NCBI GenBank assembly: GCA_963844205.1
Contig: CAWJNK010000014.1
Location: forward strand, 558,001-622,000
DNA from: DASSUW01 sp963844205
Lineage (GTDB): Bacteria; Actinomycetota; Thermoleophilia; Solirubrobacterales; Solirubrobacteraceae
DNA length: 64,000 nucleotides
Direction of reading: 5' to 3'
Shown here: piece after piece, positions 6,782 to 14,085 of the stretch
Numbering within the stretch: position 1 is the first letter of the stretch
Layout of the letters: every line of letters begins with the position of its first letter
Notes under the pieces: model-generated
What the model saw: only the letters and a program-made list of their open reading frames with translations
What the model was told of the DNA's origin: nothing
Databases searched by the model: none
Translations under genes and position numbers: made by a program

Positions 6782-7198
6782 ATGAGTAAGCGGTGCGTCC
6801 TCGTTCGCGCTCGTGATTCAGCTGAGGGCAAGACGGGGGTCACGTACACCGCCGGCATCTCCGCAGTGACAGCCGGGTCGTCCGCGCTGTGCCTTCAACT
6901 TGCGAGCCTGCCGCCGGGCGCCCGATCGAAGGCGCACCAGCACGACGACCACGAATCCGCCGCCTACGTGATCGAAGGCGAGATGGTCCTGTGGTCGGGC
7001 GAACGGCTGGCGCACAAGGCCGTGGCCGGCCCCGGGGACTTCCTGTACATCCCGAAGGGTGTGCCGCACCTCGTGGCCAACGCGAGCCACACGGAGCCCG
7101 CGGTCGCCGTCCTCGCCCGGACCGACCCCCACGAGCAGGAGGAGATCACCGAGCTCCCGGCCCTAGAAAGGCTCCCTCACCTTCGAATCGAGGAATGA
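6782..7198 (+). CDS. Cupin-domain protein
   Basis: A 138-residue small cupin. Motif 1 is KAHQHDDHESAAYVIEGEM and motif 2 is GDFLYIPKGVPHLVANAS, giving the usual His/Glu/His metal site. GAGG lies 7 nt before the ATG. It is followed after one base by a RidA-family gene, so the two are probably co-transcribed under the divergent PadR regulator. A detoxification role together with RidA is an inference; the substrate is unknown. Confidence 0.85.
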   Translation: MSKRCVLVRARDSAEGKTGVTYTAGISAVTAGSSALCLQLASLPPGARSKAHQHDDHESAAYVIEGEMVLWSGERLAHKAVAGPGDFLYIPKGVPHLVANASHTEPAVAVLARTDPHEQEEITELPALERLPHLRIEE

Positions 7199-7199
7199 C

Positions 7200-7661
7200 G
7201 TGCGCATCGAGCGGCGACTCGCCGACCTCGGTCTCGACCTCCCCGAGCCGCTCGTCCCGCCCGGCAACTTCGAGCTCGTCGCGATGCACGGAGACCTGGC
7301 GTTCGTAGCCGGGCACGGTCCGTTCAACGGCTCCGAGCGTCTGGTCGAAGGCGTCGTCGGCGCCGATCTCACGGTCGAAGAGGGCTACGCCGCAGCGCGG
7401 CTGACAGCTCTGTCGGTCATCGCGTCGCTGCGACGCGAGCTCGACGACCTGGACCGCGTCACACGCTGGCTACGCGTCGTCGGCTACGTCCACTGCGCGC
7501 CCGGGTTCGACCAGAACGCGGCCGTGGTCAACGGCTTCAGCGACCTCATAGTCGAGCTCTGGGGCGCGAACGGCAGGCACGCGCGCTCGGCGCCCGGCCA
7601 GGGCCCAGCGCCGCTCAACGTCCCGATCATCGTCGACGCCATCGTCGTGGTAGCACGATGA
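7200..7661 (+). CDS. RidA/YjgF-family protein
   Basis: A 153-residue member of the longer RidA subfamily (starting LADLGLDLPEPLVPPGNF). It keeps LAFVAGHGPF, GYVHCAPGFDQNAAVVNGFSD and NVPIIVDAIVVVA. The arginine used by canonical RidA to bind the imine's carboxylate is not evident in the C-terminal block, so enamine/imine deaminase activity is uncertain. The GTG start is one base after the stop of the upstream cupin gene, indicating an operon. Confidence 0.85.
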   Translation: MRIERRLADLGLDLPEPLVPPGNFELVAMHGDLAFVAGHGPFNGSERLVEGVVGADLTVEEGYAAARLTALSVIASLRRELDDLDRVTRWLRVVGYVHCAPGFDQNAAVVNGFSDLIVELWGANGRHARSAPGQGPAPLNVPIIVDAIVVVAR

Positions 7662-7693
7662 TCCGGCGCCGGGCGAGGTAGATGCCGATACCC

Positions 7694-8320
7694 CTACCGC
7701 AGCAGGAGGTCACCGACTGCAGTGCCGATCGCCACTGCAGAAAGGGACGGCGCTCCCTCGATGATGCGCAGCGGCAGCTGCGACTCGCCGAGCCACTCGT
7801 GCAGCGAGTGCTTGTCGCCCGTGACCTCGATCGACGCGATCCCGACCGGACTGATGTCGTGGTCCGCATCAGCCGCTCCAGGGTGCAACTCAGGCGGAAC
7901 GTCCCATTCGATGAAGAAGGGCAACGCTCCGCCAGCCAGCCCCGGTGCAACGCCAGCGACCTGCCAGGCCAACACCGAGCCATCGGGCCTGGTGCGCGAT
8001 CCACGTTCCAGCTCGAGCCCCAACCGGTTCGCGATCGCTTGGAGATCATCGGTCTGCGCGGCCCAGCCGACCAGCGGCTGCCCCTTCGCGATCGCGTCCA
8101 GCACCGGGCGGCCGAAATCCGACGCCGCCGCTACGTCGCGGTCGACGACCGTCACCAGCTCCACGTAGTCCCGCCCGAGCGGCACGATCCGGTTCGCCGT
8201 GCCCCAATGGGGATGTCGCCCACCCGCGATCGAGCCGAGGCCGAAGTCGGCGCGGAACCGACCACCCGCGACGTCGAGATCCTCGACCGCATAGATAACG
8301 TGGTCTATGCGCAGCGACAC
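7694..8320 (-). CDS. Glyoxalase/VOC-like protein
   Basis: A 208-residue protein resembling the glyoxalase-like domain family: LRIDHVIYAVEDLDVAG at the start, GTANRIVPLGRDYVELVTV, and PFFIEWDVPPELHPGAADAD. The family uses paired beta-alpha-beta-beta-beta units, often to bind a metal; no reaction can be assigned. The frame continues upstream to 8416 but would then be reading the tmRNA 3' end, so the GTG at 8320 (VSLRIDHVIY) is the likely start. It lies just downstream of ssrA, on the same strand. Confidence 0.75.
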   Translation of the reverse strand: MSLRIDHVIYAVEDLDVAGGRFRADFGLGSIAGGRHPHWGTANRIVPLGRDYVELVTVVDRDVAAASDFGRPVLDAIAKGQPLVGWAAQTDDLQAIANRLGLELERGSRTRPDGSVLAWQVAGVAPGLAGGALPFFIEWDVPPELHPGAADADHDISPVGIASIEVTGDKHSLHEWLGESQLPLRIIEGAPSLSAVAIGTAVGDLLLR

Positions 8321-8354
8321 CCCGCGCGACGGTACTCGAAGCCTGGGGACTGCA

Positions 8355-8385
8355 GTCGAACCCGCGTCCTGACCGCGGGTTCGAC
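8355..8385 (-). terminator. Hairpin downstream of ssrA
   Basis: GTCGAACCCGCG, 7-nt loop, CGCGGGTTCGAC: a perfect 12-bp stem beginning 6 nt after the tmRNA 3' end. It probably terminates ssrA. There is no T-run. The arms resemble a T-arm sequence (GGGTTCGA), so derivation from the tmRNA end is possible. Confidence 0.6.
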
Positions 8386-8390
8386 GCAAA

Positions 8391-8771
8391 GTGGAGACGG
8401 TGGGAATCGAACCCACGTCCGCGACCGCGCTAAAGACGGCGTCTACGAGCGTAGCCGGCGCTCTAACTCTCGCCCTCCGCTCGCCAACGCCGGCGGGGTT
8501 GCGGAGTGCCAGCCTCGAAAATGTCCCCCGAGCGGCTGAGGCGAACCTCTCGGGGTGAGCCTGCTATCTGAGTCGGCCGATCCCGTCGCAGGCACCGGGG
8601 GCCGACATCGCTTGCCTAGTTTCGGCTAGGCAGCGAGGGGCTGAAACCCGTGGGCGTCAGCCAGCGTGTGCTTATCCGCACTTATGGTTGTTCCGGGGTT
8701 TTACGAGGCCTCCGGAACCTCGGCTCGCAACCGCCCCTGCGAACCGGCCACGTCGAAGCCGTGTCGTCCCC
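8391..8771 (-). ncRNA. ssrA: Transfer-messenger RNA
   Basis: The 5' end GGGGACG (8771-8765) pairs with CGTCTCC (8399-8393) to form the acceptor stem, followed by CACGGCTTCGAC, and the 3' end has the T-arm GGGTTCGATTCCC. The CCA tail is not encoded (CCACTTT). The tag reading frame, from resume codon GCG (8679-8677) to TAG (8628-8626), gives ADKHTLADAHGFQPLAA. ATAAGT precedes the resume codon, similar to the usual determinant. With SmpB it rescues stalled ribosomes and tags the peptide for proteolysis. smpB is 2.7 kb away. Pseudoknots were not folded by computation. Confidence 0.93.
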
Positions 8772-8843
8772 AGGGGGTTGGTTTATGTTCGCTCTCCATT
8801 GTAGAGGTCGGCAGGCCTTCGGTTTCGGCGGACGGGAGCGTGG

Positions 8844-10214
8844 ATGAGAAGCTTCGACGTGGTGGTGATGGGCGCGGGGCCGGCGGGCGAGGTCGCGGCC
8901 GGACGCGCCGCCGGCCACGGCCTCAGCGTGGCGATCGTGGAGGACCGCCTGGTCGGCGGCGAGTGCTCGTTCTGGGCCTGCATGCCGTCGAAGGCGCTCC
9001 TGCGGCCCTACGAGGCGCTCGCCGAGGTGCTCCGCGTGCCGGGCGCGGCGCAGGCGGTCACCGGCAAGCTCGACGTCCAGGCGGTGCTCGACCGCCGCGA
9101 CGAGGTCATCCACGACCTCGACGACTCCGTTCAGCTCCCTTGGCTCGAGGACCGCGGCATCGCGCTGCTGCGCGGGCGCGGCGAGCTGACCGGCGAGCGG
9201 CGGGTGCGCGTGGGCGACGAGGAGATCGAGGCCACGCGGGCCGTGATCGTCGCCACCGGCTCGCTTCCCTCGATGCCGCCGATCGACGGCCTCGACGCGA
9301 TCGACGACGCGTGGACCAACCGGCAGGCCACCACCGCCAAGGAGATCCCGGAGCGGATGGTGATCATCGGCGGTGCCGTGGTCGGCGTCGAGATGGCGCA
9401 GGCGTTCCAGACGCTCGGCTCGCACGTGACGCTGATCGAGGGCGAGCGCCGGCTCCTGCCGCGCGAGGAGGAGTTCGCGTGCGCGCAGGTGACCGAGGCG
9501 CTCGCGGGCTACGGGGTCGACATCCGGACCGGCCAGAAGGCGACGCGCGTATCCGAGGACGCCGGCAATGTGACGGTGGTGACGGCGGACGGCCGCGAGG
9601 CGGCGGGCGACACGTTGCTGGTCGCGCTCGGCCGCGAGCCGCAGACGAAGGGGATCGGGCTCGAGGCGCTGGGGATCGACACCGACGGGCCGCTGGCCGT
9701 CGACGCCCGCATGCAGGTGGTCGGGCACCCCTGGATGTACGCGATCGGCGACGTGAACGGCAAGGCGCTGTTCACCCACATGGGCAAGTACCAGGCCAGG
9801 ATCGCCGCCGACCACATCCACGGCACCGACACCTCGCTCTCCCACGGGGCCGACGGCCCGCTCAGCCCGCGGGTCATCTTCACCGAGCCGCAGGTCGCGG
9901 CGGTCGGGCACACGGAGGCCACGGCCGCGGACGTGGGCCTCGACATCCAGGTCGTCGAGACCTCGACCTCGGGCAACGCCGGCGGGTCGTTCTACGGCCG
10001 GAACGCACCGGGCACGTCGCGGCTGCTCATCGACCGCGACCGCCGCATCGTCGTGGGCGCCACGATCACGGGCGCCGAGGTCGGCGAGATGCTGCACGCG
10101 GCCACGATCGCGATCGTCGGCGAGATCCCCCTCGACCGGCTCCGCCACGCTGTCCCCTGCTTCCCGACGCGGAGCGAGATCTGGCTCTCGCTGCTCGCCG
10201 ACGCCGGTGTCTAG
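8844..10214 (+). CDS. Pyridine nucleotide-disulfide oxidoreductase (class I flavoprotein)
   Basis: A 456-residue FAD enzyme of the lipoamide dehydrogenase/mercuric reductase type. FAD site GAGPAGEVAA (10-19); redox-active pair Cys41 and Cys46 in GGECSFWACMPSK; NAD(P) site IIGGAVVGVEMA near 175; second FAD motif YAIGDVNG; dimer-interface segment ending HAVPCFPTRSEIW. The WACMPSK variant is typical of an actinobacterial subgroup whose substrate is not established. Transcription diverges from ssrA, with both promoters in the 72-bp gap. Confidence 0.9.
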   Translation: MRSFDVVVMGAGPAGEVAAGRAAGHGLSVAIVEDRLVGGECSFWACMPSKALLRPYEALAEVLRVPGAAQAVTGKLDVQAVLDRRDEVIHDLDDSVQLPWLEDRGIALLRGRGELTGERRVRVGDEEIEATRAVIVATGSLPSMPPIDGLDAIDDAWTNRQATTAKEIPERMVIIGGAVVGVEMAQAFQTLGSHVTLIEGERRLLPREEEFACAQVTEALAGYGVDIRTGQKATRVSEDAGNVTVVTADGREAAGDTLLVALGREPQTKGIGLEALGIDTDGPLAVDARMQVVGHPWMYAIGDVNGKALFTHMGKYQARIAADHIHGTDTSLSHGADGPLSPRVIFTEPQVAAVGHTEATAADVGLDIQVVETSTSGNAGGSFYGRNAPGTSRLLIDRDRRIVVGATITGAEVGEMLHAATIAIVGEIPLDRLRHAVPCFPTRSEIWLSLLADAGV

Positions 10215-10499
10215 CAGCGCCGGTGCAGTTAGGAGGGCGAAGCCCGGTTAACCGAGCCCGGATGGCGAGTCCCCATCAGATCTGCGACATGGATGTCGCA
10301 GGGGAACAAAACGACGCGAAGGGCGGGCCGCTTTGAGATCCCCCTTCGGCCGGCGAACCGGCGTCAGGTATTGGGTGGCGGGCCTCGCATCTCATGGCCT
10401 CGCTCTTTGCGACTCACACCTTCGCGTCTGGAAGGCAACCTAGGGTCGGCGGGGCCGGTGCGCAAGGGGTCCCGGACCGACGATCCCGCATCCTCCGGC
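10215..10499. repeat. Dispersed repeat family R1, copy A
   Basis: About 285 bp beginning CAGCGCC and TGCAGTTAGGAGGGCGAAG. It closely matches copy B, offset 337 bp. The core is bracketed by ACGCGAAGG (about 10314) and CCTTCGCGT (about 10419), an inverted repeat, and contains internal hairpins such as CGGCCGGCGAACCGG. I see no credible gene in it. Confidence 0.8.
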
Positions 10500-10551
10500 G
10501 AAATTCCTCTCAAGAGAGTGAGGTTGTCGTGAGCTGCTGGCCGCCGCGTAA

Positions 10552-10829
10552 CAGCGCCTGTGCAGTTAGGAGGGCGAAGCCCGGTCAACCGAGCCCGGAT
10601 GGCGAGGTCCCCATCAGACCTGCGGGCCGGACGCCTGCAGGGGCAACAAAACGACGCGAAGGGCGGGCCGCTTTGAGATCCCCCTTCGGCCGGCGAACCG
10701 ACCTCAGGTATTGGGCGGCGGGCCTCGCATCTCGATGGCCTCGCTCTTTGCGACTCACACCTTCGCGTCTGGAACGGAACCTAGAGAGCGCCGCCAGGGC
10801 GCGCAAGCGCCCATCCCGCATCTTCCGAG
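10552..10829. repeat. Dispersed repeat family R1, copy B
   Basis: Second near-full copy of the element at 10215. Long identical runs include the AGGAGGGCGAAGCCCGG segment, the CGACGCGAAGGGCGGGCCGC segment and TCGCTCTTTGCGACTCACAC. Differences are scattered substitutions and short indels, so the duplication is not recent. The 52 bp between A and B are unrelated to the repeat. Confidence 0.8.
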
Positions 10830-10887
10830 AATACGTATGAACGACCGCCCAGCGCGATCCGCAAAATCCGGGATGACGCCATGAGGC

Positions 10888-11050
10888 AGGAATGTCAACT
10901 GCGGCTGGGTGGGGGAGCGAGGGAGCCGACCGTGCGGCGGAAACGTGCAACTCAACGCGGCCGGCCTCGCCCGATTTCACGAAACCCTTCGTATGCGGCG
11001 GGAACGTGAAATTCGCGCGTGAGGACCGTCCGGAATTGCACGAAACCCGT
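10888..11050. repeat. Dispersed repeat family R2, truncated copy
   Basis: Begins with GAATGTCAACTGCGGCTGGG, the same terminal sequence as the complete element at 43749. It includes a roughly 40-bp block (about 10972-11014, around CCCTTCGTATGCGGCGGGAA) that is the reverse complement of a block at about 43828-43870. The right-hand terminal inverted repeat is missing; the sequence instead runs into R1 copy C. Confidence 0.75.
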
Positions 11051-11190
11051 GGCAACAACAAAAGGACGCGAAGGGAGCCGCTTGAGGAGCCCTCCGCGCC
11101 AGTGCAAGCACCGTCGCGAACGGGGCGGCGGGCCTCTCACCTCGATGGCCTCGCTCTCTGCGTCTCGACCTTCGCGTCTGCGGGCGAAGC
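11051..11190. repeat. Dispersed repeat family R1, core-only copy C
   Basis: AACAACAAAAGGACGCGAAGG at the left, GGCGGGCCTC and CTCGATGGCCTCGCTCT in the middle, and CTTCGCGTCTGCGGGC at the right match the cores of copies A and B; the upstream 100 bp of the element are absent. Between 10214 and about 11268 I see only repeats and no supportable gene. Confidence 0.7.
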
Positions 11191-11267
11191 TACCCCGCTC
11201 GCGCGCCGCCCCGCAAGGGCCGGCGCGTGGCGATGCTCGCAATCTGCGGCAATTTCCGCGGCGCTCG

Positions 11268-11381
11268 CTGTGTCAATAGCACGCCGCCGACGACCAGCAC
11301 GGCGGCGGCCTCCGTCCGCACCGTGAGCGGCTCGTCGAGCAGCAGCGCGGCGAAGCCGAGCCCGAACACGGGGACGAAGCC
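11268..11381 (-). pseudogene. C-terminal remnant of an EamA-type transporter
   Basis: The minus strand reads GFVPVFGLGFAALLLDEPLT then VRTEAAAVLVVGGVLLTQ, the last two helices of an EamA (drug/metabolite transporter) protein, including the typical 'PVF..L...LL.DEPLT' turn. There is no start codon and no upstream homologous sequence; the N-terminal 240 or so residues are missing, probably lost with the arrival of the neighbouring repeats. After the fragment the frame runs on without family resemblance. Confidence 0.65.
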
Positions 11382-11450
11382 GTCGGATCTACGCCGCCGT
11401 GCGCGCCGGGAGCGGCGCCCGGCCCGCGGTCGCCACCATGCTGGCGGCGC

Positions 11451-11894
11451 TCACTGCCCGCGGATCGCGCGCTCCATCTCGCGCTTCATCTCCCGCTCCT
11501 TGATCGTCTGGCGCTTGTCGCCGACGTCCTTGCCCTTCGCCAGCGCGATCTCGGCCTTCACGCGCCCGTCGCGGAAGTAGAGCCGAGTCGGCACGAGCGT
11601 CAGGCCCTTCTCGCGCGTCTTGCCGATCAGCCGCTCGATCTCGCGCCGGTGCATGAGCAGCTTGCGGGAGCGCTCGGGCTCGTGGTTCTCGCGCGACGCC
11701 GGCGCGTAGGGCGGGATGTGGACGTTGTGCAGCCAGACCTCGCCGTCGCGCACCGTGGCGTAGCCGTCCTTGATCTGGGCCTGGCCCTCCCGCAGCGACT
11801 TGACCTCGGTGCCGGTGAGCACGAGGCCGGCCTCCCACGTCTCGAGGAAGTGGTAGCGGTAGCGCGCTTGGCGGTTGGTGGCGATATTCTTCAT
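11451..11894 (-). CDS. smpB: SsrA-binding protein
   Basis: A 147-residue SmpB, the tmRNA partner that brings it to stalled ribosomes. Family blocks visible: IATNRQARYRYHFLETWEAG, LTGTEVKSLREGQAQIKDGY, the LHNVHIPPY segment, RLIGKTREKGLTLVPTRLYF, and the basic C-terminal tail (KDVGDKRQTIKEREMKREME) that follows the mRNA path. ATG is chosen from the conserved MKNIATNR start. It is 2.7 kb from ssrA on the same strand, an association seen in many bacteria, with the repeat patch and the flavoprotein gene between them. Confidence 0.97.
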   Translation of the reverse strand: MKNIATNRQARYRYHFLETWEAGLVLTGTEVKSLREGQAQIKDGYATVRDGEVWLHNVHIPPYAPASRENHEPERSRKLLMHRREIERLIGKTREKGLTLVPTRLYFRDGRVKAEIALAKGKDVGDKRQTIKEREMKREMERAIRGQ

Positions 11895-11909
11895 TTCGGA
11901 TCAGGTTTC

Positions 11910-12413
11910 GTGTTTTCTTTCCCGAACCCAGTGAACGAGAAGGCGGCTCGGATCGTGGCCGGGGTCGTGGCGGTCGCGGGTCTCACCATTCTGGCGACCG
12001 GCGCCTACTGGCTGCTGGTTCCCGTCGCTTACGGCTTCTGGGCCCGCGTGCTGACCGGCCCGACCCTGAGCCCGCTCGCCCGCCTCGCCATGAACGTCGC
12101 CCCTGGCGACCCGAAGTATGTCGCGGGGCCGCCGAAGCGCTTCGCACAGGGCATGGGCGCCGCCATCACGACCACGGCGACGGTCCTGTGGCTGGCGGGA
12201 GCGACGACGGCCGCGGGGGTCCTCGTCGGCATGCTCGTCGTGGCCGCCACGCTGGAGTCGGTGTTCGCGTACTGCCTCGGATGCCAGGTCTTCGCGCTGC
12301 TGATGCGCGCCGGACTGATCCCGGACCGCATCTGCCTCGAGTGCGCCGACCTCAGGCTGGCACGAGGTCGACGCGCCCCCGTGGCGGGTCGACCTTCTCC
12401 ACCCGCACGCTGA
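11910..12413 (+). CDS. DUF4395 membrane protein
   Basis: A 167-residue membrane protein of the DUF4395 family, often found with thioredoxin or sulfur-transfer genes. It begins with FSFPNPVNEKAARIVAGVVA, has about four transmembrane helices, and keeps the conserved cysteines in YCLGC and ICLEC. Function unknown. GTG at 11910 gives the conserved PNPVNEK start, but leaves only 15 bp to the divergent smpB; a GTG at 11931 is an alternative. The 3' end overlaps rnr by 62 bp on the opposite strand. Confidence 0.8.
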   Translation: MFSFPNPVNEKAARIVAGVVAVAGLTILATGAYWLLVPVAYGFWARVLTGPTLSPLARLAMNVAPGDPKYVAGPPKRFAQGMGAAITTTATVLWLAGATTAAGVLVGMLVVAATLESVFAYCLGCQVFALLMRAGLIPDRICLECADLRLARGRRAPVAGRPSPPAR

Positions 12414-14085
12414 CCGGGTCGCCGAGGCGGATCCGGTCCCCGCCTGCGCCGACCAGCATCGTCTCGAGCTCGTTGAGCTCGTACCAGTCGCCCAGCCGCC
12501 GCACCGGCAGCATCCCCTCCTGGCCGTCGCCGAACGCCACGAACGCGCCCGCCCCGATCACGCCGGCCACCTCGCCCTCGAACGCACGGTCCCAGCCGCT
12601 GTCGAACAGCTCCTTCTCGAGCAGGAAGCAGCGGGCGACGGCGTCGGCGCGGCGCTCGATGTCGGCCGCGTGCCGCTCGCGCTGCGAGCACCACTCGGCG
12701 GCGGCGTCGAGCCCCGACGCCGCCGGCTGCTCCTCGCCCGCCCCGATCGCGCTCAGCAGCGAGCGGTGGCACACGAGGTCGGGATAGCGCCGGATCGGCG
12801 ACGTGAAGTGGCAGTAGCGCGGCGACCGCAGGCCGGCGTGCCCGAGGTTGCGCGGGGAATAGTGCGCCTGCCTCAACGACCGCAGGACCAGCGACGTCAA
12901 GGCCATCCGGCCGTGGCCGCGTCGGCGCACCTCTTGCGCGACCAGATGCGCGATCTCGGCCACCGCGTCCGCGGCCTGCTGCGGCGTCATCGACTGCGGC
13001 AGCGGCGGCGTCGGGACGTCGAGCGACGCGAGCTGCTCGGCCAGGCGCTCGACCCGCGCCGGTTCCGGCCGCTCGTGGACCCGGTACAGGGCCGGCAGCT
13101 TGCGCGTCTCGAGCAGCGTCGCGACCGCCTCGTTGGCAGCGATCATCAGGTGCTCGATCACGCGGTGCGACTCGGTCTGCTCGCTCGGCACGAGCGCGGT
13201 GACGTGGCCCTCGCGCGAGAACGCGAACTCCGGCTCCTCGGAGTCCACCTCCAGCGCGCCGCGGGCCTCGCGTGCCTCCTGGAGCGCGGCGGCGACGCGG
13301 CGGGCGGCGGCGAGCGGCTCCCCCCACGGCGCCTCTGCCGCCGCCTCGCCGGCGAAGATGGCGTCGACCTCGGGATACGCGAGCCGCTTGTCGGACCGGA
13401 TGATCGACCGGTGGAACGCGCTCCGGCGGACCCTCGCGCCCTCGAGGTCGAGCTCGACGGTGACCGCCAGCCGGTCCTGGTGCGGCACCAGCGAGCAGGC
13501 CTGGTTCGACAGCGCCTCGGGCAGCATCGGCTCCACCAGCCCCGGCACGTACACGGACGTCGCGCGCTTGAACGCCTCCCTGTCCACGTGCGAGCCGGGC
13601 CGCACATAGGCGGAGACGTCAGCGATGTGGACCCAGACGCGCACGGCGCCGTCGTCGAGCGGCTGGGCCGACACCGCGTCGTCGAAGTCCTGCGCCGTCG
13701 GCGGGTCGATGGTGAACGTCGGCAGGTCGCGCAGGTCTTGGCGCGGAACGTCCGGGAGCTTCGGCTCGCGCGCCTCGCGCTCCACCAGCGGGTCGAACCG
13801 CCGCCGCAGCCCGCGGTCCAGCAGCAGCGCCTCCAGGACGTGGCTCGCCGTGTCAGGGCGCCCGATGCGGCGCAGGATGCGCCCGTGGCCGGCTCCCTTG
13901 CCGACCGGCGCCACCAGCACGAGGTCGCCCGCCCGGGCCCCGCCGCTGTGTGGGCGATCGACGTTCACCCGCCGGCCGCGCGCGAAGAACGGCTCGACCG
14001 TCCAGAACCGGCCGCGCTTGGCGAGCACGCCCACCACGGGTCCGACCGTCGCACGCTCAGGGGCGTGCGTGGTGCGGTGCTTCAC
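12352..14085 (-). CDS. rnr: RNase R/RNase II-family 3'-5' exoribonuclease
   Basis: A 577-residue RNB-domain nuclease, shorter than E. coli RNase R (about 810). A short N-terminal OB-like part carries the GRILRRIGRP segment. The RNB catalytic block has TIDPPTAQDFDDAVS with the Mg-binding aspartates, then HIADVSAYVRPGS, YVPGLVEPMLPEALSN and CHFTSPIRRYPDLVCHR. A C-terminal S1 domain ends at GRVDLVPA. The true start is the GTG at 14085, overlapping the ctpA stop as GTGA; the frame continuing to 15279 is a shadow over ctpA. Co-transcription with ctpA is likely. Confidence 0.92.
   Translation of the reverse strand: MKHRTTHAPERATVGPVVGVLAKRGRFWTVEPFFARGRRVNVDRPHSGGARAGDLVLVAPVGKGAGHGRILRRIGRPDTASHVLEALLLDRGLRRRFDPLVEREAREPKLPDVPRQDLRDLPTFTIDPPTAQDFDDAVSAQPLDDGAVRVWVHIADVSAYVRPGSHVDREAFKRATSVYVPGLVEPMLPEALSNQACSLVPHQDRLAVTVELDLEGARVRRSAFHRSIIRSDKRLAYPEVDAIFAGEAAAEAPWGEPLAAARRVAAALQEAREARGALEVDSEEPEFAFSREGHVTALVPSEQTESHRVIEHLMIAANEAVATLLETRKLPALYRVHERPEPARVERLAEQLASLDVPTPPLPQSMTPQQAADAVAEIAHLVAQEVRRRGHGRMALTSLVLRSLRQAHYSPRNLGHAGLRSPRYCHFTSPIRRYPDLVCHRSLLSAIGAGEEQPAASGLDAAAEWCSQRERHAADIERRADAVARCFLLEKELFDSGWDRAFEGEVAGVIGAGAFVAFGDGQEGMLPVRRLGDWYELNELETMLVGAGGDRIRLGDPVSVRVEKVDPPRGRVDLVPA

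Noticed and set aside
8355..8385. tRNA-like T-arm, possibly a tRNA gene
   Set aside because: Only a perfect hairpin resembling a T-arm; no acceptor or anticodon arm is present. More likely the ssrA terminator.
8321..8416. Longer start for the VOC-like protein
   Set aside because: The extra residues (MGSIPTVSTL and on) are the translation of the tmRNA 3' end.
10215..11190. Several 60-150-residue ORFs in the repeat cluster
   Set aside because: They read through the repeats, occur on both strands in parallel, and show no domain; they are artefacts of R1/R2 sequence.
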